This document shows, one piece after another, positions 35,221 to 44,319 of a stretch of 46,064 nt of DNA; within the stretch, counting starts at the first letter, position 1, and every line of letters begins with the position of its first letter. The translations under genes were made by a program, and so were the position numbers. The DNA is taken from assembly GCF_000762405.1 (NCBI RefSeq), contig NZ_JRPQ01000132.1, positions 276-46,339 on the forward strand, written 5' to 3'. The DNA is from Hoylesella timonensis S9-PR14. Its GTDB lineage: Bacteria > Bacteroidota > Bacteroidia > Bacteroidales > Bacteroidaceae. Below the pieces are notes generated by a model, which saw only the letters and a program-made list of their open reading frames with translations, made no database searches and was not told the DNA's origin.

Positions 35221-35615
35221 TGTCCTATTATTTTACCAAAAATCGACCATCTAAAATCTTCAAAATAGAAAAAATCAATAGGCAAACACACAACAAATTT
35301 GCCCTGATTTTAACAAAATAGATGTCTTTTCAAGTTAGAATATTACTCTAACGCTCTTGGAAACACTCTTTTAGGGTGTTATTCACATGCTTCAGCAGCC
35401 TTAAAGCATGCAAATAGCGAGCTTATCTCAATGCTTTAGTCGCCAAAAAACGATAAAAAGAGGATTGAAAAAAGGATCTACAAGTATAACACCCTTAACG
35501 TCAAAGAATTACAAACCTTGCTCATTTTTCGCGTATTTGCGACCAACTTTAATGTTGGTTGCAAATACGCGAGTTATAAGAGGCACTTTGTAAAGAAAAT
35601 TCTGAATTTATTATT
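35221..35615 (+). repeat. Intergenic repeat family 1, copy D
   Basis: Full element between two co-directional genes. It holds TAAAGCAT (35402-35409) / ATGCTTTA (35431-35438) at the conserved offset and an almost perfect 18-bp hairpin (35530-35547 with 35554-35571, one G-T pair, loop TTTAAT). The stem is CGCGTATTTGCGACCAAC. The closing block GAGGCACTTTGTAAAGAA begins ten bases after. Weaker similarity to copy B runs to about 35650. From there to 35880 I see no feature. Confidence 0.8.
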
Positions 35616-35881
35616 CATTCATGCAATGTACCACCAATTCTGCAAATGAGGTTTTGTGGGCATTTTTGTGGGTGATTTTGGTCGTAACAATATCATCTAA
35701 CAAAGAAAGAGTTGTGGTTGCTCCTTTTCGTCATAAACGTTGTGTTTATCTATATTTTACGGAAGATGAGTAAATAAGACGTTGAAAACGATATAGGTTG
35801 TCAACTTATAGCTCCTGCTATATACCAACTTTATCTCCAAAATTTTATCGCTTAAAACTCGCAGTTCTTATCCTTTTTTGT

Positions 35882-35889
35882 TATATTTG
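35882..35889 (+). promoter_or_regulatory. -7 box of the SIMPL gene
   Basis: TATATTTG, 55 bases before ATG 35945. It argues against the upstream TTG at 35798, which would put the promoter inside the gene. Confidence 0.45.
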
Positions 35890-35944
35890 CATAAACACAC
35901 TGGAAGAACAGTGGGGAAGTGAAACTTATAAAACGATACAAATT

Positions 35945-36649
35945 ATGCAAAAGGAACGAATTATTTCGGCAACCATATTGGCTGTCAGCATTGTAATATT
36001 GGGCTTTGCACTCAAAGGAGGTATCGATAACTTTGTGAATAAAGACCACAAAGTGACGGTGAAAGGACTTTCCGAGCGTGAAGTTGAGGCGGACAAAGTA
36101 ACCTGGCCTATTCTGTCGAAGGAGTTGGGCAACGACTTACCAGAACTTTATGAGAAGATTGGACACACGCAAGCCATTATTAAGAAATTCTTGTTGGACA
36201 ACGGAATCACCGAAAGTGAAATTAGTGTCAATGCGCCATCGGTCATTGATATGAACGCCAATCAGTATTCAAACAATGAGTCTCGTTATCGTTATAACAT
36301 CACCTCATCTATTACGGTGACCTCAAAAAAGGTAAAGTTGGTGAGACAGATCATTGCCAAGCAAGGCAATTTGTTGAAATTGGGTGTTGCCATTGTTGAA
36401 GGAGGATATGAAAATCCGGTGAAGTACGAATATGTTGCTTTCAGTTCGATGAAACCAAAGATGATGCAAGAAGCCATTGAGAATGCGGAGAAGACTGCAC
36501 AGCAGTTTGCGGAGAACAGTCATAGCAAGCTGAGCAAGATTGTAAGTGCCGACCAAGGACAGTTTTCTATTGAAGACCGCGATTCCAATACACCTTATAT
36601 TAAGAAGGTTAGGGTGGTGACCACTATCACTTATTCGCTGAAAGATTAA
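35945..36649 (+). CDS. SIMPL domain (DUF541) protein, membrane-anchored
   Basis: 234 residues from ATG 35945. One N-terminal transmembrane segment or uncleaved signal (ISATILAVSIVILGFALKG) precedes a SIMPL domain (about 38-230), recognised by VTVKGLSEREVEADKVTWP at its start and a conserved MQEAIENAEKTAQQFAENS helix late. E. coli YggE and related SIMPL proteins are tied to stress protection, but the mechanism is unknown. The domain is probably periplasmic. A strong bidirectional terminator follows. Confidence 0.88.
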   Translation: MQKERIISATILAVSIVILGFALKGGIDNFVNKDHKVTVKGLSEREVEADKVTWPILSKELGNDLPELYEKIGHTQAIIKKFLLDNGITESEISVNAPSVIDMNANQYSNNESRYRYNITSSITVTSKKVKLVRQIIAKQGNLLKLGVAIVEGGYENPVKYEYVAFSSMKPKMMQEAIENAEKTAQQFAENSHSKLSKIVSADQGQFSIEDRDSNTPYIKKVRVVTTITYSLKD

Positions 36650-36720
36650 GCATCGTGTTTGCATGCAATGCGCTGACGGGCGCAGGTGTGCGTGTTTGAC
36701 AGTACTATACAAATGGAATG

Positions 36721-36759
36721 AGGTGCAGAAAGTGTGATTGCTTTCTGCACCTCTTTTTC
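36721..36759. terminator. Strong terminator between the SIMPL gene and yccF
   Basis: AGGTGCAGAAAG and CTTTCTGCACCT form a perfect 12-bp stem with an eight-base loop, followed on the plus strand by CTTTTT. It separates convergent genes and could serve the yccF side as well. Confidence 0.85.
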
Positions 36760-36822
36760 ATTTGCTGGCTTCATGAAGTCATTACACGATGATGACTTTA
36801 TCAGCATGGAGTTGACCTGCGT

Positions 36823-37197
36823 TTACTGTACCTGAACGTCTTTGCCAAACGGATTGAGAGCCAGACTTGCCATTTTGAAATGCTGATGACCAAAGGGGAT
36901 GCCGATAATGGTGAGGTATAGACAGACGCCAAAAAAGACATGTGTTATACTAATCCAAATTCCAGCAAACACAATCCATATCAAATTCATGGCTGCGTTG
37001 AGACAACCGTTCCCTTCGGATGTGCTTACCACCTTAGAGCCAAAGGGCCAGAGGATGAAAAAGCCAATTTTCCAAGCCTGTAATCCAAAGGGAATACCGA
37101 CAATGGTCAGCATGAGAAGGCATCCTCCAATGAAATATTGAAGGGCTGCTTCTAAACCTCCAAAGACAAGCCAAAGGACGTTTCCAATGGTTTTCAT
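36823..37197 (-). CDS. yccF: YccF domain inner-membrane protein
   Basis: 124 residues with two copies of the YccF unit, each containing a hydrophobic stretch and a G(I)PFG-type motif: LTIVGIPFGLQAWKIGFF (about 31-48) and LTIIGIPFGHQHFKMASLAL (about 93-112). Four membrane segments are likely. The E. coli homologue has no firm function. The gene starts nine bases after mscL, so the two are co-transcribed, hinting at a shared envelope-stress context. Confidence 0.9.
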   Translation of the reverse strand: MKTIGNVLWLVFGGLEAALQYFIGGCLLMLTIVGIPFGLQAWKIGFFILWPFGSKVVSTSEGNGCLNAAMNLIWIVFAGIWISITHVFFGVCLYLTIIGIPFGHQHFKMASLALNPFGKDVQVQ

Positions 37198-37206
37198 ACG
37201 TACAGA

Positions 37207-37629
37207 TTATTTATTTTTTAGCAAATCTCTAATCTCTGTGAGCAACGTCTCCTCTTTGGTTGGTGCCGGAGCAGCAGGTTCTTCTTTCACTTCCTCTTTC
37301 TTCTTAGAGAGCGAATTGATGCCCTTGATAGCCAAAAAGATACAGAAAGCAATAATCAGGAAGTTGACAACCTCTTGAATAAAATTACCATAGTTCAGTG
37401 TGACCGCTTCCATTGTTTTTCCATCCTCGGCTAATTTCTCACCCAGTTTGATACTTAAATCGGTGAAGTCGACCCGTCCCAAGGCAAAACCTAAGGGGGG
37501 CATGATGATGTCATTCACCAATGAAGTGACGATTTTGCCGAAGGCACCGCCAACGATAACACCGACTGCCATGTCAATCACATTGCCACGCATGGCAAAT
37601 TCCTTGAATTCATTGAAAAATTTACTCAT
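37207..37629 (-). CDS. mscL: Large-conductance mechanosensitive channel MscL
   Basis: Pentameric inner-membrane channel that opens under membrane tension and releases solutes during osmotic downshock. 140 residues from the second of two ATGs; the first adds two residues. TM1 is in [20 protein letters not shown] with the conserved gate region, and [19 protein letters not shown] follows. TM2 is [20 protein letters not shown]. The C-terminal helix ends [12 protein letters not shown], the usual bundle. A candidate -7 box on the minus strand is at 37765-37772. First gene of an mscL-yccF pair. Confidence 0.95.
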   Translation of the reverse strand: MSKFFNEFKEFAMRGNVIDMAVGVIVGGAFGKIVTSLVNDIIMPPLGFALGRVDFTDLSIKLGEKLAEDGKTMEAVTLNYGNFIQEVVNFLIIAFCIFLAIKGINSLSKKKEEVKEEPAAPAPTKEETLLTEIRDLLKNK

Positions 37630-37764
37630 AGTCATTTATATTTTTAATCATGTAACATTAAAAAATCTCATTTTTCTGTCTTAAGTAGTCATTATGCCAT
37701 GTACATGTGACAGAATGACTTGTAAACCTTTCTTTTTTAAGAAATTTAAGACTAATTGCCACTG

Positions 37765-37791
37765 CAAATATAGAAAAAAAATGTAACTTTG
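37765..37791. promoter_or_regulatory. Divergent -7 boxes for mscL and gapA
   Basis: Minus strand: TATATTTG (37772-37765). Plus strand: TAACTTTG (37784-37791). Each leaves a leader of roughly 130 bases. Neither has a clear -33 TTTG at the consensus spacing. Confidence 0.5.
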
Positions 37792-37915
37792 CGGTTGAAA
37801 AGAAGAAAATGTTTCAGGAACGATGTCTTCTTCGATCTACATATAAAGTTGTAAGGTAAATTAAGATTTTGTTCAATAGCAATAAAAAAATATTTATTTT
37901 TTAACCCTTTAATAA

Positions 37916-38947
<1,032 letters not shown>

Positions 38948-38975
38948 TTAAAAATAGTTGTTTAACGATAAATAT

Positions 38976-39006
38976 GCCGTTCGATTTCTGTCGAACGGCT
39001 TTTTTT
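38976..39006 (+). terminator. Terminator after gapA
   Basis: GCCGTTCGA and TCGAACGGC form a perfect 9-bp stem over TTTCTG, followed by seven T. It ends 14 bases before the miaA start, so miaA needs its own promoter. Confidence 0.85.
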
Positions 39007-39008
39007 AT

Positions 39009-39016
39009 TATATTTG
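39009..39016 (+). promoter_or_regulatory. -7 box directly before the miaA start
   Basis: TATATTTG lies between the T-run of the gapA terminator and the GTG at 39021, only four bases from it. If used, it would produce a message with no 5' leader. Confidence 0.45.
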
Positions 39017-39020
39017 TGGC

Positions 39021-39944
39021 GTGAAGTTGTTAACAATCTTAGGTCCTACGGCCAGTGGAAAGACTGCCTTTGCTGCCCAGCTTGCTGTTAAGATGGGAGG
39101 CGAAATCATCAGTGCGGACAGTCGGCAGGTGTACCGTGGTATGGATATTGGCACGGGGAAAGACCTGGCAGATTACGAAGTACATGGTTACAGCGTTCCT
39201 TATCATTTGATAGACATTGTCAATGCTGGAGAAAAATATAACCTCTTTCAATATCAACAGGATTTTCATGCCGCTTATCAGGACATCGTGAACAGAGGGC
39301 GACAGCCTATCTTGTGTGGAGGAACGGGACTATATATTGAAGCTGTGCTGAAAGGGTATGCGCTTTCGCCAGTTCCTCAAAACCCTGAGTTGCGAAATAG
39401 CTTGGAAGGATGCTCGTTGGAAGAACTCACCGAGCAACTCATTCGGTTGAAAGCGCAGAACAACTCAACGATGCACAACCGTTCAGACGTGGATACAGCA
39501 CAGCGTGCCATTCGTGCCATTGAGATTGAAACATACAATAAAGAGCATCCTCTTGAGAATCGGAACCTTCCTCCCATAGAGACTTGTATCATAGGGTTAG
39601 ATATTGATCGCGAAAGCAGAAGAGCAAAGATTACTAACCGACTGAAACAACGGCTCAAAGAAGGAATGATAGAAGAGATACAGGGATTGTTGGCAACAGG
39701 AATACCTGCCAATGATTTGATATACTATGGGCTGGAATATAAATATGTAACCGAATATATAATAGGTGAGCTGTCGTACGATGAGATGTTTCAACGTCTC
39801 GAAATCGCGATACATCAGTTTGCTAAACGGCAGATGACATGGTTTCGAGGCATGGAACGCAGAGGATTTAAGATTCATTGGATAGACGCTTTGTTACCTA
39901 CTCCAGAGAAAATAAAACAAGTACAACAGATATATGGCAATTGA
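39021..39944 (+). CDS. miaA: tRNA dimethylallyltransferase
   Basis: Adds a dimethylallyl group to A37 of tRNAs reading UNN codons. 307 residues from GTG 39021 (KLLTILGPTASGKT). A longer reading from 38958 would run through the gapA terminator and add residues unlike the family, so it is rejected. The P-loop GPTASGKT (8-15), ISADSRQVYRGMDIGTGK and the later LCGGTGLYIEAVL block are typical. It overlaps the following lipid kinase gene by 11 bases. Confidence 0.93.
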   Translation: MKLLTILGPTASGKTAFAAQLAVKMGGEIISADSRQVYRGMDIGTGKDLADYEVHGYSVPYHLIDIVNAGEKYNLFQYQQDFHAAYQDIVNRGRQPILCGGTGLYIEAVLKGYALSPVPQNPELRNSLEGCSLEELTEQLIRLKAQNNSTMHNRSDVDTAQRAIRAIEIETYNKEHPLENRNLPPIETCIIGLDIDRESRRAKITNRLKQRLKEGMIEEIQGLLATGIPANDLIYYGLEYKYVTEYIIGELSYDEMFQRLEIAIHQFAKRQMTWFRGMERRGFKIHWIDALLPTPEKIKQVQQIYGN

Positions 39945-40869
39945 CAACAATCGATGGGGCATCTTATATTGTCCAAAGACAAACGCTTTCAGACCACAAA
40001 AGCGCTGGGAAAAGATAGAGAAATATCTGAAGGAACAGCAGGTGGCTTATGACTATGTGCAAAGCGAAAGTGCAAGTAGTGTGCAGCGACTCATCAAAAT
40101 GTTCATCAACAGTGGCTACAAAACCATTATTGTGGTGGGGGGAGACTCTGCCTTGAATGATACGGTGAACTGTTTGATGCAGGTAGATGCAGAGACACGC
40201 AACCAAATTGTGTTGGGATTGATACCCAATGGACTAATGAACGACTTTGCACACTTTTGGGGAATAGAGGAAGATGATGAAGAAAAGCTCGTCAAAGCGT
40301 TCAAACGCCGTAGGGTGAAGAAGATAGACATGGGCTGTATCCGTTACACCAATACGGAAGGGGATGCGTGTCGACGCTATTTCCTGAACTGCATAAACAT
40401 TGGATATGTGGCTGCTATCATGAATTTAAGGCGAAAAATGAACCATATCTTTGGTTCGCGTGCCTTGTCTTTCTTGTTTTCGTTTGGCTTGTTACTCTTC
40501 CAGCGTTTAGATTATAAGATGCACTTGAAAATCAATACTGATGTCATTAAACGCAAAGTGATGACCGTTTGTGTGGGCAATGCCTTGGGGTATGGACAAA
40601 CACCTAATGCCGTGCCTTACAATGGACTATTGGATGTGTCGATTGTCTATCATCCAGAGATGACGCAACTCTTTGAGGGCATTTATCTCTTTTTACGTGG
40701 AAAGTTCTTGAATCATCGAAGTGTACATCCATATCGCACGAAGAAAGTAGAAGTGTTTGCAGCCAAGCGCGCTATGGTGGGCATTGATGGACGACTCATG
40801 AAAACGCCAGTCAATAAGTTTACTATCTCGATTGCCCCAGATGTCATCAACTTCTTACTGCCTGATTAG
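39934..40869 (+). CDS. Diacylglycerol kinase-like lipid kinase (DAGK catalytic family)
   Basis: 311 residues of the YegS/DgkB/sphingosine kinase fold, which phosphorylates lipid hydroxyls in phospholipid turnover. The nucleotide-binding motif is present as IIVVGGDSALNDTVN (about 67-81); most family members have GGDGT here, so the fourth position is Ser rather than Gly. The second lobe includes NCINIGYVAAIMN and GNALGYGQTPNAVPYNGLLD. It starts inside the end of miaA, so translation is probably coupled. The exact lipid is unknown. Confidence 0.85.
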   Translation: MAIDNNRWGILYCPKTNAFRPQKRWEKIEKYLKEQQVAYDYVQSESASSVQRLIKMFINSGYKTIIVVGGDSALNDTVNCLMQVDAETRNQIVLGLIPNGLMNDFAHFWGIEEDDEEKLVKAFKRRRVKKIDMGCIRYTNTEGDACRRYFLNCINIGYVAAIMNLRRKMNHIFGSRALSFLFSFGLLLFQRLDYKMHLKINTDVIKRKVMTVCVGNALGYGQTPNAVPYNGLLDVSIVYHPEMTQLFEGIYLFLRGKFLNHRSVHPYRTKKVEVFAAKRAMVGIDGRLMKTPVNKFTISIAPDVINFLLPD

Positions 40870-40933
40870 AACAAAAAAAGGAAAGAAAAGACAAAAAACA
40901 TAGGAATTGTTTCATATTTACTAAAAAAATGAG

Positions 40934-40941
40934 TAACTTTG
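40934..40941 (+). promoter_or_regulatory. -7 box of the glycogen cluster
   Basis: TAACTTTG, 94 bases before the debranching enzyme ATG. No clear -33 TTTG at the consensus distance. Confidence 0.45.
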
Positions 40942-41035
40942 AAAGCGCATGATAGGAATCTCTAATTAAATATAAGAGGTGCCGCATGAAACGTTAAATC
41001 TGTAAAAAACATAAATCACACACTAATATAGGCCT

Positions 41036-42979
41036 ATGAGTTACATTAAGTTTGAAAAGGCCCTGATGACGAATTTGGAATATTCGCTCCAAAGAGAAAT
41101 ACTGCGTACCAATCGATCGGGAGCTTATGCGTGTTCAACGATTGTAGATTGTAATACCAGAAAGTATCATGGACTGCTGACCGTTCCAATTCCTGATATC
41201 GATGAAGACAACCATGTCTTGTTATCTTCGTTGGATGTAACCGTTATACAGCACGGTGCAGAATTTAATTTAGGTCTTCATAAATATCAGGGAAATCATT
41301 TTAGCCCAAAGGGTCACAAATATATTCGACAGTTTAATTGCGATAAAGTTCCTACAACGATATATCGAGTGGGAGGTGTCTTACTGAAAAAAGAGGTGGT
41401 GTTTCAGCACTATGAAGATCGGATTCTGATTTGTTATACATTATTGGATGCACATTCATCAACGACACTCAGGTTCAAACCCTTCTTAGCTTTTCGAAGT
41501 GTGCGACAGTTTACACACGAAAATGCTACAGCAAGCCGTGCCTACGATGAAGTACCTAATGGTATAAAGACTTGTATGTATGCTGGTTATCCCGATTTGT
41601 ACATGCAGTTCTCTAAGAAGAATGAATTTGTATTTCAACCCGATTGGTATCGTGGAGTAGAATATCCTAAGGAGCAGGAACGTGGTTATGCATCGAATGA
41701 GGATTTGTACGTACCCGGATATTTCGAGATGGGAATTACAAAAGGGGAAAGTGTAGTCTTTGCAGCTTCTACTTCTTCAAGTGACACGACAAAGATGTTA
41801 TCCGTTTTTACACAAGAAGTAGAATCTCGAAGTCCTCGCAATAACTTTTTCCATTGTTTGGTAAATGCGGCTCATCAGTTTCATATTCGAGCCTCAGAAG
41901 ATGAACGTTACCTCATTGCCGGCTATCCTTGGTTCAAGTGTCGTGCTCGTGACACCTTTATAGCTGTGCCAGGATTGACGCTGTCTATCGAGGAAACCGG
42001 CTATTTTGAGAAAGTAATGAAGACCGCTCTTCAAGGTTTACAAGAATTTATGCAAGGAGAACCCCTCTCTGTTAAAATCTATGAGATAGACCAACCCGAT
42101 GTATTGCTGTGGGCGATATGGGCAATTCAGCAATATGGAAAGTCGGAAGGATTAGAGAAGTGCTTATCATTGTATGGAGAGACGGTACATCAAATCATTG
42201 AATATATTATCAACGGTCGCCATCCTAATCTCAGTTTGCAATCCAATGGATTGTTGAAAACGAATGGTAAAGATAGACCTGTGACTTGGATGAACTCTAC
42301 TGTGAATGGACGCCCCGTGATTCCACGGACAGGATATGTTGTTGAATTTAATGCTTTGTGGTACAATGCCTTGAAATATGTATCGGCGCTGTGCCTTGCA
42401 GCCCATGATCAGGAAGCAGCTAACCACTATGAGTCGATGGCAGAGAAATGTGGAGAAGCATTTGTTCAGACCTTTTATAATGATTGTGGCTATCTCTTCG
42501 ATTATGTGGATGAGGGCTATCAAGACAAGAGTGTTAGGCCAAATATGGTTTTCGCTGTGGCTTTTGACTATTCACCTTTGACACAACAACAGAAGAAAAG
42601 TGTATTGGATATTTGTACCCGAGAGTTGCTAACGCCGAAGGGACTGCGCTCCCTTTCGCCGAAGAGTGTGGGATATAATCCAATGTATTTCGGTCCACAA
42701 ACACAACGTGACTATGCCTATCATCAAGGAACAGCGTGGCCATGGTTAGGTGGCTTCTATATGGAAGCAAATTTGAAGCTCTACAAACGAACTCGGTTGA
42801 GTTTTATCGAGCGTCAGATGGTAGGATATGAAGATGAAATGATACGCCATTGCTTGGGTACAATCCCAGAGTTGTTTGATGGAAATCCGCCCTTTAGTGG
42901 TCGTGGTGCCATCTCGTATGCCATTAATGTGGCTGAGATTCTGCGGGCACTTGAGTTATTGGAAAAGTATAAATATTAA
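41036..42979 (+). CDS. Glycogen debranching enzyme (amylo-alpha-1,6-glucosidase, GH133 type)
   Basis: Hydrolyses alpha-1,6 branch points of glycogen. 647 residues: an N-terminal beta domain (about 1-270; it starts LEYSLQREILRTNRSGAYAC and has STIVDCNTRKYHGLL) and a C-terminal (alpha/alpha)6 barrel with WFKCRARDTFIAVPGLTLS, WMNSTVNGRPVIPRTGY, and AYHQGTAWPWLGGFYMEA near the end. Cytosolic; no signal peptide. First of three glycogen genes, 17 bases before a glycosyltransferase gene. The known Bacteroidales order is debranching enzyme, glycosyltransferase, GH57. Confidence 0.94.
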   Translation: MSYIKFEKALMTNLEYSLQREILRTNRSGAYACSTIVDCNTRKYHGLLTVPIPDIDEDNHVLLSSLDVTVIQHGAEFNLGLHKYQGNHFSPKGHKYIRQFNCDKVPTTIYRVGGVLLKKEVVFQHYEDRILICYTLLDAHSSTTLRFKPFLAFRSVRQFTHENATASRAYDEVPNGIKTCMYAGYPDLYMQFSKKNEFVFQPDWYRGVEYPKEQERGYASNEDLYVPGYFEMGITKGESVVFAASTSSSDTTKMLSVFTQEVESRSPRNNFFHCLVNAAHQFHIRASEDERYLIAGYPWFKCRARDTFIAVPGLTLSIEETGYFEKVMKTALQGLQEFMQGEPLSVKIYEIDQPDVLLWAIWAIQQYGKSEGLEKCLSLYGETVHQIIEYIINGRHPNLSLQSNGLLKTNGKDRPVTWMNSTVNGRPVIPRTGYVVEFNALWYNALKYVSALCLAAHDQEAANHYESMAEKCGEAFVQTFYNDCGYLFDYVDEGYQDKSVRPNMVFAVAFDYSPLTQQQKKSVLDICTRELLTPKGLRSLSPKSVGYNPMYFGPQTQRDYAYHQGTAWPWLGGFYMEANLKLYKRTRLSFIERQMVGYEDEMIRHCLGTIPELFDGNPPFSGRGAISYAINVAEILRALELLEKYKY

Positions 42980-42980
42980 T

Positions 42981-42988
42981 AAAGGAGG
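42981..42988 (+). promoter_or_regulatory. Unusually strong Shine-Dalgarno sequence
   Basis: AAAGGAGG, eight bases before the glycosyltransferase ATG. Other genes in this window lack such a site, as is usual in Bacteroidetes, so this one stands out. Confidence 0.7.
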
Positions 42989-42996
42989 ACGAACAG

Positions 42997-44265
42997 ATGA
43001 AAGTATTAATGTTTGGATGGGAGTATCCTCCTCATATCTTAGGTGGTTTAGGCACTGCAAGCTTTGGTATTACGGAAGGTCTGCATGCACAAGGCGACAT
43101 GGACATCACTTTCTGCTTGCCAAAACCTTGGGGCGATGAAGACCAATCGAATGCCCATATTCTGGCAATGAACAATGTGCCTGTGGTATGGCATGATGTA
43201 GATTACGACTATGTCAAAGGAAGAATAGGAGCGATTACCAGTCCCGAGGAGTATTATCAGCTACGTGACCATATTTATGCTGATTTCAGTTACATGCAAG
43301 TGAATGATTTGGGATGTATAGAGTTCTCTGGAAGGTATCCTGATAATTTGCATGAAGAAATCAATAACTATTCTATTGTGGCAGGTGTGGTGGCACGTTC
43401 AAGGGATTTTGATATTATCCACGCACACGATTGGCTTACTTATCCAGCCGGAATTCATGCTAAGCAGGTGAGTGGCAAACCGCTTTGCATCCATGTGCAT
43501 GCTACAGACTTTGACCGAAGTAGAGGAAAAGTTAATCCCACGGTGTATGGCATTGAGAAAAATGGGATGGACTATGCGGACTGTATTATGTGCGTGAGCG
43601 AACTGACTCGACAAACCGTTATTCACCAATATCATCAAGATCCACGCAAATGTTTTACGGTGCACAACGCTGTCTATCCACTTCGACAAGAGTTGGAAGA
43701 TATTCCACGACCCAATCATGAAGGAAAAGAGAAGGTGGTGACATTCTTAGGAAGGTTGACGATGCAGAAAGGTCCCGAGTATTTTGTCGAAGCTGCGAAC
43801 ATGGTGTTGCATCGTACGCATAACATCAGGTTTTGTATGGCTGGGTCGGGCGACATGATGGACCAGATGATTTACTTAGCTGCAAAGCGTGGTATTGCCG
43901 ACCGTTTTCACTTTCCCGGCTTCATGCGTGGTAAACAAGTCTACGAATGCCTGAAAGCCTCTGATGTATATGTGATGCCATCTGTTAGCGAACCATTTGG
44001 TATCTCGCCACTCGAGGCGATGCAATGTGGCACACCTTCCATCATTTCCAAGCAAAGTGGATGTGCAGAAATATTGCACAATTGTATCAAGGTAGACTAC
44101 TGGGACATCAATGCTTTAGCAGATGCCATGTATTCTATTTGCCACAATGAAAGCTTGTTCAAATATCTTCAAGAAGAAGGCAAGCGAGAAGTTGACCAGA
44201 TTACTTGGGAAAAAGTAGGATTGTGGATTCGAGAACTTTACGAACGCACGATGGGATGGCGATAA
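42997..44265 (+). CDS. Glycosyltransferase, glycogen synthase-like (GT4/GT5 fold)
   Basis: GT-B enzyme that probably elongates glycogen from a nucleotide glucose donor. 422 residues: start KVLMFGWEYPPHILGGLGTA carries the conserved Gly-rich loop, IIHAHDWLTYPAGIHAK follows near 140-156, and the donor-binding domain has VTFLGRLTMQKGPEYFVEAA and the E-x7-E motif in EPFGISPLEAMQCGTP. It is shorter than E. coli GlgA and resembles the GT4-type synthases of Bacteroidales. Between the debranching enzyme and GH57 genes; a clear Shine-Dalgarno precedes it. Confidence 0.9.
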   Translation: MKVLMFGWEYPPHILGGLGTASFGITEGLHAQGDMDITFCLPKPWGDEDQSNAHILAMNNVPVVWHDVDYDYVKGRIGAITSPEEYYQLRDHIYADFSYMQVNDLGCIEFSGRYPDNLHEEINNYSIVAGVVARSRDFDIIHAHDWLTYPAGIHAKQVSGKPLCIHVHATDFDRSRGKVNPTVYGIEKNGMDYADCIMCVSELTRQTVIHQYHQDPRKCFTVHNAVYPLRQELEDIPRPNHEGKEKVVTFLGRLTMQKGPEYFVEAANMVLHRTHNIRFCMAGSGDMMDQMIYLAAKRGIADRFHFPGFMRGKQVYECLKASDVYVMPSVSEPFGISPLEAMQCGTPSIISKQSGCAEILHNCIKVDYWDINALADAMYSICHNESLFKYLQEEGKREVDQITWEKVGLWIRELYERTMGWR

Positions 44266-44319
44266 GTTCTATCCAAAAGAAAAGATATTCATCAGTATAA
44301 ATGAAAAACTCATTAGATC

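Noticed and set aside
35408..35593. 61-codon frame in repeat copy D
   Set aside because: Its frame is broken in the other copies of the same repeat, so the repeat is not selected for coding.
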